NCBI GenBank assembly: GCA_913774715.1
Contig: CAJYHS010000057.1
Coordinates: 1 to 59,846, forward strand
DNA length: 59,846 nt
Source of the DNA: an uncultured Siphonobacter sp.
GTDB taxonomy: Bacteria > Bacteroidota > Bacteroidia > Cytophagales > Spirosomataceae
Direction: 5' to 3'
The first letter of the stretch is position 1, and each line of letters opens with the position of its first letter. The notes beneath the pieces were generated by a model, which searched no databases, was not told the DNA's origin, and worked only from the letters and a program-made list of their open reading frames with translations. The translations under genes and the position numbers were made by a program. Positions 46,662 through 55,027 of the stretch are shown here, in pieces.

Positions 46662-46698
46662 TGTCCGTAATCGGACAGGTTCTGTTCAATTACGGACA
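46662..46698 (-). promoter_or_regulatory. Enhancer-like double palindrome, permease unit 3
   Basis: TGTCCGTAATCGGACA (46662-46677) is a perfect 16-bp palindrome and gives the clearest version of the site. The second site, TGTTCAATTACGGACA, is 46683-46698. The centres are 21 bp apart and the gap to the -24 hexamer is 54 bp. Confidence 0.75.
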
Positions 46699-46739
46699 TT
46701 ACTTAAAGGTAAGATGATAGCAATGAAAATCGCCTGCTA

Positions 46740-47612
46740 TTACTCCACCAGCTTTCCCAGATGCCCTGCTTTTCCATCCCGAAGAGCCCTTCGGATTAAA
46801 CTAAAAAACCGTTTTTTGTCTGTTTCTGCCAGGATAATTTTAAAGATATTACTACGTAATTCTTTATAGAAACGTTGCTTATACCGTTCAGGAATAATGT
46901 CAGCATCTCGATTTAGAATGTACGTGCCATTTCTGAATTTATAGTACAAACGGATGGGGTTATGCGAACGCCAGCGGTAAGGAATAAAGCCCAGTAAATA
47001 CGTTTTTTTCTTAATACCCAAACGGTGGAAAACCCGAATTTGAGGGTTAGTCAGAAGAATATACCCATGACGGGACAATCGGAAACTGTACTCAAGATCT
47101 ACCCAGTCAATAAAGAGTTCATCCTGAAAAGGTCCGGCTTTTTGGTAAGCTTCAAGTTTAAGAATACTACCGGCTGTAATCAAGGTCAATTCCTGCCGAA
47201 TATCGGGACGTTTAGGAGGACGTTTGGCTTTCTTCGAGTTCGGATCAACAATGCCCCCGGCCACCATGCCGATGTTATCGGCTGCGTTTATAGTAGCTAA
47301 TAATTGTTCAACAGCTCCCGCCGGTAATGAAGAATCATCATCCATTGTCAGCAAATGAGTAAATCCGTCACTGATGGCCTGCTGAGCCGCCCGATTCAAA
47401 GCCACCGCTAGGCCTTCATTACCCCGACCGAGTAAACAAACAACAGAAGGGGAAATAGCCTGAAGTTCACGGAGTAATTCCAGATCAGGCGTTTCGGAGT
47501 TATCAATCACGTAAAGCTTACCGACCTGATTCACGTAAGAAGATACGTTACTAAGGACAGTTTTCTCAGAATGATAAATCGTTACCATTCCGGCAACGGT
47601 GCTAATAGACAT
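46740..47612 (-). CDS. Family-2 glycosyltransferase (rhamnosyltransferase-like)
   Basis: A 290-residue GT-A glycosyltransferase. The nucleotide-binding start (VTIYHSEKTVL), VIDNSE near 35-40 and the metal-binding DDD (Asp91-93, in TMDDDSSLP) match the rhamnosyl/WbbL-like GT2 group. A short C-terminal extension of basic residues (about 215-290) may contact the membrane. It probably helps make a surface polysaccharide. It ends 38 bp before the control region of P8. Confidence 0.88.
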   Translation of the reverse strand: MSISTVAGMVTIYHSEKTVLSNVSSYVNQVGKLYVIDNSETPDLELLRELQAISPSVVCLLGRGNEGLAVALNRAAQQAISDGFTHLLTMDDDSSLPAGAVEQLLATINAADNIGMVAGGIVDPNSKKAKRPPKRPDIRQELTLITAGSILKLEAYQKAGPFQDELFIDWVDLEYSFRLSRHGYILLTNPQIRVFHRLGIKKKTYLLGFIPYRWRSHNPIRLYYKFRNGTYILNRDADIIPERYKQRFYKELRSNIFKIILAETDKKRFFSLIRRALRDGKAGHLGKLVE

Positions 47613-47633
47613 AGAGAAGGTTATTCAAGAAAA

Positions 47634-47669
47634 AGGTTATTGCTGCACGGCAATGAGCTGCAATAACCT
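47634..47669 (-). terminator. Terminator of the HAD gene
   Basis: AGGTTATTGC (47634-47643) pairs with GCAATAACCT (47660-47669). An A-run before it gives TTTTCTT on the minus strand after the stem. Confidence 0.65.
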
Positions 47670-47678
47670 GAAAAATCA

Positions 47679-48527
47679 TTACATCACAACCGCAGACTCG
47701 CAGATATACGTTGGAATAATCCCCGAAGAGGAAATACGGGCTGAGGCATCTTCCGCCCGAGTGTTGCCCGTAAGCACCAGAGCCGTGTCCAGTCCGAATT
47801 TATTACCACCCAGAATATCCGTATGAAGGGTATCGCCTACCATCAGGATTTCATGCTTCATGACGGGTTGAATAGTACGGATGTAATCATAGGCGTAGAT
47901 GAAAAGCTGAGTTTCCGGTTTTCCGAAACGAATGAATTGTTTACCAACCGAATTTTCAATCATCTTGGCAATGCCGCCAATCGCCATGGCTACCTGATTT
48001 TTAGAAACCGGATACGTGGCATCGGTATTGGAGACAATAACAGGAATATTACGTTTGCGAAGTAAGTTGACCGTTTTATTAAGATCGGTTTTCCAGTCAA
48101 AACCTTCGTCATCCAGAAAAACAAGGGCCTCTACGTGATCGCAGTCATCAATGTCAAGCTCGCTGATGGGTAGGGGAATTAAGGTCCCTGTATCAAGGTA
48201 GGAAGCCGAATCAGGCGTGCCCAGATACGCAACCGTACCGCGACGAACTTTCTGAGTCAGGAATTCCTGAGCCAGCAGTCCTGAGGAAATGATGTGTTCA
48301 GCCTTGATCTCCGGAACTCCCAGACGATGATACGATTCTGCCAGTTGAAATGGACTTCGGGAAGCATCGTTGGTTAAGATATAGTAGTCAATACTTTCTT
48401 CCTTGAGATACTGAAACGTATTTTCAATGCCCGGAATGAGTCCTTTATGGTTTTTAAGTACGCCATAAGCGTCAAAAAAGATTACTTTATACGTAGAAAT
48501 GATACTGCGAAATTCGTCGAGGTTCAT
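47679..48527 (-). CDS. HAD-IIA hydrolase-like protein
   Basis: A 282-residue HAD-superfamily protein of the NagD-like (IIA) class. Motif I reads FFDAYGVL with nucleophile Asp19, but the usual acid/base Asp two residues on is Tyr21. Motif II is LTNDASRSP, a Lys in FGKPETQ is motif III, and GDTLHTDILGG is motif IV. The Tyr at the D+2 position raises doubt about phosphatase activity, although some IIA subfamilies may tolerate it. The substrate is unknown. It is one of a minus-strand set with a kinase-like and a ligase-like gene. Confidence 0.85.
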   Translation of the reverse strand: MNLDEFRSIISTYKVIFFDAYGVLKNHKGLIPGIENTFQYLKEESIDYYILTNDASRSPFQLAESYHRLGVPEIKAEHIISSGLLAQEFLTQKVRRGTVAYLGTPDSASYLDTGTLIPLPISELDIDDCDHVEALVFLDDEGFDWKTDLNKTVNLLRKRNIPVIVSNTDATYPVSKNQVAMAIGGIAKMIENSVGKQFIRFGKPETQLFIYAYDYIRTIQPVMKHEILMVGDTLHTDILGGNKFGLDTALVLTGNTRAEDASARISSSGIIPTYICESAVVM

Positions 48528-48579
48528 GGGAAATTAAGATTTCCTGAAAAATCAGGCGATACATAGGCTTATAAAAGTT

Positions 48580-48618
48580 CTGCTCATGCTCCAGTTAGTA
48601 AACCGAACACATGAGCAG
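48580..48618 (-). terminator. Terminator-like hairpin after the nuclease gene
   Basis: CTGCTCATG (48580-48588) pairs with CATGAGCAG (48610-48618) across a 21-nt loop. On the minus strand the stem is followed by AACTTTTAT. Confidence 0.5.
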
Positions 48619-48642
48619 GAAAAAAGTGACCGAAGCCACCTA

Positions 48643-48810
48643 CTATTCATTGATTTCTTGCTGTATTTTTTCTACAAAAGAAACAGACACATCCGCAAGA
48701 GCAGCAATTTTGGGTAGAGTAAAGTCGGTATTTTGCAAAAGGTTTTTTACAAAGGTGGTCTTCCCTAGTTCAATTCCTTGCTCAATCCCTTGTTCAATTC
48801 CTTGCTCGAT
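48643..48810 (-). other. Out-of-frame C-terminal tail of the Rpn-type nuclease
   Basis: In the next frame the reading continues from the GIEQ repeats through LGKTTFVKNLL, a helix-turn segment (LPKIAALADVSVSF) and QQEINE to a TAG at 48643-48645. This is the usual end of the family, so the intact gene would cover 48643-49646 and the present one is one base short. Confidence 0.75.
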
Positions 48811-49646
48811 TCCCTTTTCAATCCCTTTTCAATCCCTTGCTCAATCCCTTTTTCAATGCCCTCTTCAAGGCCTTTTTCCCGCCATTCTTCCTTAGCCAGC
48901 ATTTGGATGGTTTCGATGATTCCCATGGTATGATGATTACCTGTTAATAAATCGATTTCATAATCAAAGGTATCGTTTATTTCAGAATTACCAATGTAAA
49001 TAAACGTCTTTAGGAAATACAAGAATCGCTTAATTCGTTCACTATCATATTGTTTACTAGCGATCAGAGCCTTGGCAATGGTTAGTCTGTGTTCAGCTAA
49101 TGCCTGCTCAGGAATTTTGTTCATGAGCAAAGCTTTCTGAGCAGCCAGAACAATGAACCCAAAGGGATTATTCATGTTCAGTAGCTGTTCTTCAGAATGC
49201 TCCAGGATATGATAAGCGTTGTAGGTATACTGGATTTCAGTGCCTAAAAACTGATACTCGAACCCATCGCTTTTCACAGGTTTCTGAGAACCCGTAAAAA
49301 CTGCAATAGCCGTGATGGGAACATCGTATCGATCATAAATCCGGTAGAAATACTGAAACATACGTCGGGAAAACTGCCGGTCGTGCTGAGCCTGAATTTC
49401 CAGATGAATCAGCAACCATTCTTCCTGCCCCTCACTGGAATATACTTTTACCAGCATATCTACCAGCCGATTGCCGCCTTTCTTTTCAAGTTCCGGAAAG
49501 AGCTCCATTAACTCCTTATCCATGAACTCAAAACCCCGTTCCATATCAAAAAGCTGATCAGCATCTTTGAAAAAGAAACGTAATAAATCAGGAAAGGCTT
49601 CTTCAAAGGCACTTTTCAGCAGAATGTCATTCTTTCGTCTCAGCAT
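48765..49646 (-). CDS. Rpn-family PD-(D/E)XK nuclease, frameshifted C terminus
   Basis: A 293-residue protein of the RpnA/'transposase-like' PD-(D/E)XK nuclease family. The catalytic set is Asp63 (in RLVDMLV) and Glu83-Ile-Gln85 (in HLEIQAQ). From about residue 255 a tandem GIEKGIEQ repeat, coded by 12-nt units, leads to the frame change: two adjacent units at 48812-48833 together are one base short, so the ORF ends in an unrelated tail (KRESSKELN...). The complete tail can be read in the next frame. It may be a real -1 shift, a phase-variable tract or a sequencing error. Such nucleases are linked to RecA-independent gene transfer. Confidence 0.75.
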   Translation of the reverse strand: MLRRKNDILLKSAFEEAFPDLLRFFFKDADQLFDMERGFEFMDKELMELFPELEKKGGNRLVDMLVKVYSSEGQEEWLLIHLEIQAQHDRQFSRRMFQYFYRIYDRYDVPITAIAVFTGSQKPVKSDGFEYQFLGTEIQYTYNAYHILEHSEEQLLNMNNPFGFIVLAAQKALLMNKIPEQALAEHRLTIAKALIASKQYDSERIKRFLYFLKTFIYIGNSEINDTFDYEIDLLTGNHHTMGIIETIQMLAKEEWREKGLEEGIEKGIEQGIEKGLKRESSKELNKGLSKELN

Positions 49647-49649
49647 ACG

Positions 49650-50693
49650 TTACAGATTCAAAGCCCGTAGAATTTTGTCTGCATCGAATTGTTTATCAAT
49701 CGATGGGAAATACGTTTCGTAGGCTTCTTTCTGCAATTTCGTAGCGTAGGTGCGGTGAAAGAAATACCGGCCGTATTTAATCACGTACGTCAGAATAAAG
49801 AATCGGTAGGCTTCCTTCATAAAACGAACTTCCGGCTCAGTTAAGGGATATACTTTATGATATTCCTGAAGAAACAGGATGAAACGATCTTCCATGAGCG
49901 GACCGATCACGTAACTGAAGACGGTTCGGTCACCAATGTCAGAAACGACGCGACTGAAGAAGTAAAAATCCATTACCCGGTAACTAATCCGGAACCAGTC
50001 GTAATCCCAGCGGGAAAATAATTCGAGGTTATCGTTTACCGAAAAATTACCAATATTCCAGTCCACGAAAACGGGCATGGTTTCTACGGATTGTTCGACT
50101 AATTGCTGGCGATTCTCCAGGAAAATTTCACACTGTTTCCGGAGGTCATTGATGTGCATGCGGTGTTCAAATTTACCCGTTTCTGTTTCCAGAATTCGCA
50201 GCAAATCATTCACGTCCGAGCGAAGTGTTTTAGACGATTTGGGTAATACCGGACTTACTTTCGCACAGGCTTTATGGAAGCGGGCAATTTCCCGGCCTAA
50301 CTTGCGAATGTGCTCTTCATCCAGCCGACGGGGCATTTTCTGCATGGCCCGGATGGGGTTATAAAATACAACCCAGGCATCAATGAAGCCGTCGCTGTAC
50401 CGGTAGGTATATACTTCATTATTTTTAACCAGGGAGCGAGCCAATACATTTTCGAAGGGGTAAAGTAAATTATTCGAAAGCGTATGGATGATTTTATGAT
50501 CTTCTTTAAACTGTTCGTAAGAACCAAAATAAGATAGCTTGGCGATGATAATATCGTCATCGTCGAAGGTAACCCGGAAGACGTGATTGGTTGAAACGCG
50601 GGCACTGATATCTTCGACTTTAGCGATGACTTTGGTATCGTCAAATCCAGCCAGAGCCTGTTTAATAATAGCTGGATAATCTACTATTTTCAT
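49650..50693 (-). CDS. APH-like phosphotransferase, divergent catalytic loop
   Basis: A 347-residue kinase-fold protein (aminoglycoside/choline-kinase-like). The Brenner-type loop reads VFVDWNIGN with Asp211 and Asn216; the His of the usual HGD is replaced by Phe209. The metal-binding part is WDYDW (Asp230/Asp232) and Lys52 is the likely ATP-binding lysine. The C-terminal helices are large and aromatic. It starts 85 bp after the GS-like gene. The substrate is not known. The gap before it has an imperfect inverted repeat of AACCAACAACT type. Confidence 0.8.
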   Translation of the reverse strand: MKIVDYPAIIKQALAGFDDTKVIAKVEDISARVSTNHVFRVTFDDDDIIIAKLSYFGSYEQFKEDHKIIHTLSNNLLYPFENVLARSLVKNNEVYTYRYSDGFIDAWVVFYNPIRAMQKMPRRLDEEHIRKLGREIARFHKACAKVSPVLPKSSKTLRSDVNDLLRILETETGKFEHRMHINDLRKQCEIFLENRQQLVEQSVETMPVFVDWNIGNFSVNDNLELFSRWDYDWFRISYRVMDFYFFSRVVSDIGDRTVFSYVIGPLMEDRFILFLQEYHKVYPLTEPEVRFMKEAYRFFILTYVIKYGRYFFHRTYATKLQKEAYETYFPSIDKQFDADKILRALNL

Positions 50694-50778
50694 GGTAACC
50701 TTTTAGTTGATGGTTGTTGGTTAATAGTTATTGATTATTGTTTACTAACAACCCCTAACTAGCAACCAACAACTAAAA

Positions 50779-52119
50779 TTAAATAATTTCGAAATAACGT
50801 TTTAATTCCCATTCGCTGACTTGTCGGGCGTACTGCCGCCATTCCCAGTCGCGGGTTTGGGTGAAATGTTCAACGAAGCTTTCGCCAAATAATTCTTTCG
50901 CAATCGAAGAATCTTTCATGATCTCCGTAGCCTGACGCAGATTGGCGGGGATAACGCCGTTTTCCTTATTGACATACCCATTGCCAACCGTGGGTGGAAC
51001 GTCGAGTGAGAGCTGATGTTTGATGCCGTATAAACCCGAAGCCAGCGAAGCCGCAATGGCCAGATATGGATTGGAATCCGAACCCGGAACCCGGTTCTCG
51101 AGTCGGGTGTAGGCTTCTCCGTTGTTCAGGACCCGCAAAGCCGTCGTCCGGTTATCAATCGCCCAGGTAAGGGTAGTGGGGGCCCAGGCTCCTTCCACGA
51201 GCCGTTTATAGCTGTTGATGGTTGGAGCGTACATCGGTAATACGTGCGGCAGGCAGTGCAGTTGCCCGGCCAGGTAATGCTTCATTAACGGACTCATGCG
51301 ATCCGCTGCCGATTCGTCATAAAACAGATTTTTGGTCTGGTCTGGGTTCCATAAGCTCTGGTGAATGTGGCCGCTGCAACCGGGTAACTCCGCATTCCAT
51401 TTCGCCATGAACGTAGCGATAATGCCGTGTCGATATCCAATTTCCTTGACTGCTGTTTTGAATAAGGCTGCTTTATCAGCGGCTCTTAATACTTCGTCGT
51501 GCTTAATGGCAGCTTCGTAAACGCCCGGTCCGGTTTCAGTGTGCAGCCCTTCCAGCGGAATGTCGAAAGCCGTTAATAAATCGAAGAGATCAGTATTAAA
51601 GGCACTTTCGAGTGAGGGTCTCAAGATGGAATACCCAAACATGCCGGGTGTCAGCGGTTCCAGATTGCGAAAGCCTTTTTGTTGCAGACTTTGGGGCGTT
51701 TCGCGAAAATTAAACCATTCGAATTCCTGTGCAAACTCCGCATGAAAGCCCATTTCTTCACATTGGCGTTTGATTCGACGGAGCAAACTACGGGGGCAGG
51801 CGGGCAAATCTTCTCCGTTGGGATTGCTGAAATCCGCCAGGAAAAATGGTATGTTATTCTCCCAGGGAATGGTACGAAGCGTGTCGGTATCAATTCGGAC
51901 GGGTGTGTCAGGATAGCCTGAATGCCAGCCTGTTAAGGTTGCGTTGTCGTAAGCCGTATCGTTACTATCCCAGCCAAAAACGACGTTACAAAAGCCGTAT
52001 CCTTCTTTCCAACCCTTTTCAAATTTTTCGCGACTAATGATTTTTCCCCGCATGATACCGTCGATATCGGCGAAGGCAAATTTTATTTTCTGAGTGTGAG
52101 GATCAAGAATTGGATTCAT
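50779..52119 (-). CDS. Glutamine-synthetase-family ligase (PuuA-like)
   Basis: A 446-residue GS-like protein. It has the N-terminal beta-grasp domain (about 10-105) with DIDGIMRGK, then the catalytic barrel with EFAQEFEW, GPGVYEAAI, CSGHIHQSL, the GAWAPTT loop (KRLVEGAWAPTT) and RLENRVPGSDSNPY. These are the glutamate, ammonia and ATP-binding segments. No adenylylation tyrosine loop is visible at the C terminus, and the length is that of GlnA-like gamma-glutamyl-amine synthetases rather than central GS. It may couple glutamate to an amine. It is the first gene of the minus set GS-kinase-nuclease-HAD-GT2. Confidence 0.88.
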   Translation of the reverse strand: MNPILDPHTQKIKFAFADIDGIMRGKIISREKFEKGWKEGYGFCNVVFGWDSNDTAYDNATLTGWHSGYPDTPVRIDTDTLRTIPWENNIPFFLADFSNPNGEDLPACPRSLLRRIKRQCEEMGFHAEFAQEFEWFNFRETPQSLQQKGFRNLEPLTPGMFGYSILRPSLESAFNTDLFDLLTAFDIPLEGLHTETGPGVYEAAIKHDEVLRAADKAALFKTAVKEIGYRHGIIATFMAKWNAELPGCSGHIHQSLWNPDQTKNLFYDESAADRMSPLMKHYLAGQLHCLPHVLPMYAPTINSYKRLVEGAWAPTTLTWAIDNRTTALRVLNNGEAYTRLENRVPGSDSNPYLAIAASLASGLYGIKHQLSLDVPPTVGNGYVNKENGVIPANLRQATEIMKDSSIAKELFGESFVEHFTQTRDWEWRQYARQVSEWELKRYFEII

Positions 52120-52273
52120 AGATCGATTAATAAGACTTTTACAAGAAGGGATGCAAAAGTAAGCGGCTTTTTAGTAACTGATGTGTAAGGTAGGGGAAAG
52201 ATTTAGGAATCTGAGTGGGATGAAGGAGGGGTTATTCTTGATTATGGCTTGTAGAATCCATTATCTCTAAATA

Positions 52274-52297
52274 TTTGACAACTATTTTGTTGTCAAA
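52274..52297 (+). promoter_or_regulatory. 24-bp palindrome in the GS / 52303 divergent gap
   Basis: TTTGACAAC (52274-52282) and GTTGTCAAA (52289-52297) form a perfect inverted repeat with a 6-bp AT centre. The size fits an operator for a dimeric regulator; it lies 6 bp before the GTG at 52303. Confidence 0.45.
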
Positions 52298-52302
52298 ATA
52301 GT

Positions 52303-52611
52303 GTGACAATAAAAATATTGTTAAAAAAGAATACAGCTTGGCAAAAGCTGAAGATCATTATAGGGAATACAGCTACTGGTAACTGTTACTATCCTCGTCC
52401 GCAAATTATCGAAGACATAGGGGGCATAAGAATACTACCTGCAAGCGAAGGGGCAATTATTACGAGAAAAATATATATTTCTATAGTATGCTCTTCGTTG
52501 CTGACCAATCACGTTGAAGGTAACCTTAAACTACGCATAACTCCCGAAGTGCAACCAACGGTAGAAGAGATTGTCGCTGATATTAGAGAAAATCAATGTT
52601 TTTACGCGTAA
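52303..52611 (+). CDS. Hypothetical 102-residue protein
   Basis: A GTG-started frame in an AT-rich patch; no family was recognised. The N terminus is basic (KILLKKNTAWQKLK) and the C terminus acidic (VQPTVEEIVADIREN). It could be a small real gene or a remnant. No strong ribosome-binding site is visible. Confidence 0.3.
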   Translation: MTIKILLKKNTAWQKLKIIIGNTATGNCYYPRPQIIEDIGGIRILPASEGAIITRKIYISIVCSSLLTNHVEGNLKLRITPEVQPTVEEIVADIRENQCFYA

Positions 52612-52740
52612 AGCAATCATTCGAATAACTGGGTAGAGCTCATTTTATGATCATTTATTTAAATGCTGTGTAGGTGGATTTTACAGATCAATCGAATAAA
52701 GTTTACATCTTTGACCTAAATCTACCTAACACTAAAACAA

Positions 52741-53336
52741 TGGAAAATTTTTTCTGGGAAAGCATTGAAAAATCAAATCAATGGACGGGCGAAAATTGGA
52801 AAGAATACGACCCTAATGAGCATATCAAAAGTTTAACGAATCTATTGTCTACGAGTGATAAAGAATCACTAATTCAATTTGAGAAAACCTTACAGGAGAA
52901 GTTAAATGTTCTCTATACCAAAGAAATTGCCGAGTTGTATTTTATTCTAGATGGAATCAGAAATACAATAAATTTTGACGGATACCTTTCCGAAGATGGT
53001 TTTATTTACTTTCGGTGTTGGCTATTATTAAAAGGGAAAGATTTCTTCGAAGAAATAACGAGAGATATAAATCTGGCCATAAGTGAGCGATACCCATTTC
53101 CCATTGAAGAAATTTGGGCCGAAGGTTTATTATACATTAGTGATAAAGCTTATGCACTTCATCATGAAAATGAGGATCTGTATGCAATTCAGGATGCTGT
53201 AGAAGAACTTTATCCCGACGTAATACACTTTGATTCTATGGATAATGAAATGGAAGATGAACCTGCTTATGGGGAGGAACTCGAAGCAAAATATCCAGAA
53301 TTAATTGCTAAAGCTATAGCGAGAAAAGGTAACTAA
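52741..53336 (+). CDS. DUF4240-like protein
   Basis: A 198-residue acidic protein. The start MENFFWESIEKS matches the DUF4240 opening (FWxLIexS), so the ATG at 52741 is chosen although the frame is open to a GTG at 52674. A later segment (YFRCWLLLKGKDFF) and the acidic tail (DEPAYGEELEAKYPE) fit the family. The gene is AT-rich compared with its neighbours, which suggests recent transfer. The function is unknown; some DUF4240 proteins occur near toxin/immunity loci, which is context only. Confidence 0.75.
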
Positions 53337-53338
53337 AG

Positions 53339-53382
53339 TAGTAGGGAGTTTTGATGCTGTTAAAGTTCAGAACTCCCTACTA
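53339..53382. terminator. Bidirectional terminator
   Basis: TAGTAGGGAGTT (53339-53350) pairs with AACTCCCTACTA (53371-53382), lying between the convergent DUF4240-like and cyclophilin genes. Confidence 0.75.
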
Positions 53383-53385
53383 TTA

Positions 53386-53970
53386 TTACTTCACTTCATA
53401 CCCCAACTTCTTCAACTCCGAAGCACTCAAATTAATTACATTCACATCCAGCTTAATGGGCGTTAGCGGCGTGTCGGTTTTGTCTCTTTCGACGTTTACG
53501 ATGGCGTCGACTACGTCCATGCCTTTGAAGACCTGACCGTAGACCGTGTATTTATCGTCCAGCCGGGCGAGGCCGTTTTTGTTTTGTACGATGTAAAACT
53601 GACAGCCCGCCGAGAGCATGCCGGGGTTATCGTCCCTACCGGCTCCAACTGCTCCATACACGTGACGAATGCTTTTTACAAACTCCGGTTTAAGAAGATA
53701 AGGCGAGCCTGAAAAGCCCTCGGGTGTATCGGGGCAACCGCCCTGAGCTACGAAATTAGGAATCACCCGGTTGAATGTATACGAATCCCAATACCCCTGT
53801 TTAGCCATTTTCATGAAGCTGGCTTTGTGCTTAGGCGTTTCATCGTATAACCAGAAAAGAATTTCGCCTTTATCCGTCTTGATCTGCCCAATCGGATACG
53901 TTTTTTCGGGTTTTGAAGCGGTTAATAAGAAGGCCAACAGAGGAAGGAAGAGTAATAGTCTTTTCATCAT
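53386..53970 (-). CDS. Secreted peptidyl-prolyl isomerase (cyclophilin)
   Basis: A 194-residue cyclophilin with a signal peptide or anchor (about 1-19, MMKRLLLFLPLLAFLLT). The active-site segment reads FNRVIPNFVAQGG with Arg68, Phe73 and Gln76. The later part (CQFYIVQNKN, then YTVYGQVFKGMDVV) is typical of the family. It catalyses cis-trans isomerisation at proline bonds in the periplasm. Either of the first two Met codons could be the start. A palindrome lies between it and the upstream hydrolase. Confidence 0.9.
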   Translation of the reverse strand: MMKRLLLFLPLLAFLLTASKPEKTYPIGQIKTDKGEILFWLYDETPKHKASFMKMAKQGYWDSYTFNRVIPNFVAQGGCPDTPEGFSGSPYLLKPEFVKSIRHVYGAVGAGRDDNPGMLSAGCQFYIVQNKNGLARLDDKYTVYGQVFKGMDVVDAIVNVERDKTDTPLTPIKLDVNVINLSASELKKLGYEVK

Positions 53971-53985
53971 TAATAGTATATAATG

Positions 53986-54018
53986 AACTTCCCGAAAGTT
54001 TATAAGTTTCGGGAAGTT
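53986..54018. repeat. Hairpin between hydrolase and cyclophilin
   Basis: AACTTCCCGAAA (53986-53997) pairs with TTTCGGGAAGTT (54007-54018). It resembles the palindromes at 30873 and 39816, with a C in place of a T. Confidence 0.6.
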
Positions 54019-54023
54019 ACAAA

Positions 54024-54881
54024 TTAGGATAAATTCTCTTTAAAGAACTTCAGTGTCCGTTCCCAGGCTAGTTTGGCGGCGGCTTCGTTGTAACGGGTCG
54101 GAGCTGTATCGTTATTAAAAGCGTGCTGAGCACCTTCGTAGACGTACAGTTCGTACTTCACTTGGTTGGCTTTCAGGGCTTCTTCGTAAGCAGGAATCCC
54201 TTTATTCACGCCTTCATCCAGACCGCCATAGTGTAACTGAATAGCCGCTTTAATTTTTGGAACATCAGCAACTTCGGGCTGACGACCATAAAAAGCCACG
54301 GCTGCCTTCAGGTCAGGGTCATTGACTGCTAACTGATTTGACAAGGCACCGCCCCAGCAGAACCCAACGCAACCCGTTTTTCCATTACTGTTCTTGAGTG
54401 ATTTACCGTAAGCAAAGCCTTTCAGAAAGTTATTGAGATTCTGTTGTTTGTCCAGTTTCGCAAAGAGCCCGCGAGCTTCGTCTTCATTGGCTGGTGTGCC
54501 GCCAAAGGGTGACAAGGCATCGGGAGCAATGGCGATATAACCCGCCTTCGCTACGCGTCGGGCCACGTCGCGAATGTGAGGATTCAGTCCCCGGTTTTCG
54601 TGAATGACGAGCACTATGCCTCGCTTGCCTGCCGCTTTGGGCTGAGCGACGTAAGCTTTCATATCCAGTCCGTCGCCGGGGTAGGTTACGTCTTCAAGCA
54701 GTAAATCCGGGTCGTCTTCGGCGATGGTGGTGGCGTGGGCGTAATTTACTTCCAGCAGGGGTAATACGGCCATGGCCGCCGTCATGCTACCGGTCAGTTT
54801 AGCCAGTTTTCCCAGAAAATCCTGTCGGGTCAAAGGCTTGTGGGTATATTCGTCAAAGAGGTTAATGATCCGCTGATCCAT
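54024..54881 (-). CDS. Dienelactone hydrolase-family protein
   Basis: A 285-residue alpha/beta hydrolase. The nucleophile is Cys175 in GFCWGG, with Asp222 and His253 completing the triad (LDEG and AQHAFNN). The N-terminal 50 residues have a hydrophobic stretch after RQDFLGK, which looks like a Tat-type export leader but lacks the RR pair (it has RQ). The Cys-type catalysis points to the DLH class. The substrate is unknown; the protein may act in the periplasm. Confidence 0.88.
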   Translation of the reverse strand: MDQRIINLFDEYTHKPLTRQDFLGKLAKLTGSMTAAMAVLPLLEVNYAHATTIAEDDPDLLLEDVTYPGDGLDMKAYVAQPKAAGKRGIVLVIHENRGLNPHIRDVARRVAKAGYIAIAPDALSPFGGTPANEDEARGLFAKLDKQQNLNNFLKGFAYGKSLKNSNGKTGCVGFCWGGALSNQLAVNDPDLKAAVAFYGRQPEVADVPKIKAAIQLHYGGLDEGVNKGIPAYEEALKANQVKYELYVYEGAQHAFNNDTAPTRYNEAAAKLAWERTLKFFKENLS

Positions 54882-54989
54882 GGGTCTTGAGGTCTATAAA
54901 GCGTTAGTTACGAGTGCTTTCGAAAGATGCCGATTTTTACCCGAAGACGGAAATGCAACGGTACCTTTTCCAGATAAATGAAGATGCCA

Positions 54990-55023
54990 AAGAAAAAAAC
55001 GCTGGTCCCTTGGGCCAGCGTTT
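54990..55023 (-). terminator. Terminator of permease P9
   Basis: AAACGCTGG (54997-55005) pairs with CCAGCGTTT (55015-55023). The A-run at 54993-54999 becomes a T-run on the minus strand. It lies 5 bp after the P9 stop. Confidence 0.75.
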
Positions 55024-55027
55024 GGTG

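Noticed and set aside
54841-54881. Tat signal on the dienelactone hydrolase
   Set aside because: The segment reads RQDFL without the twin arginine, so export by Tat is not supported strongly enough to claim.
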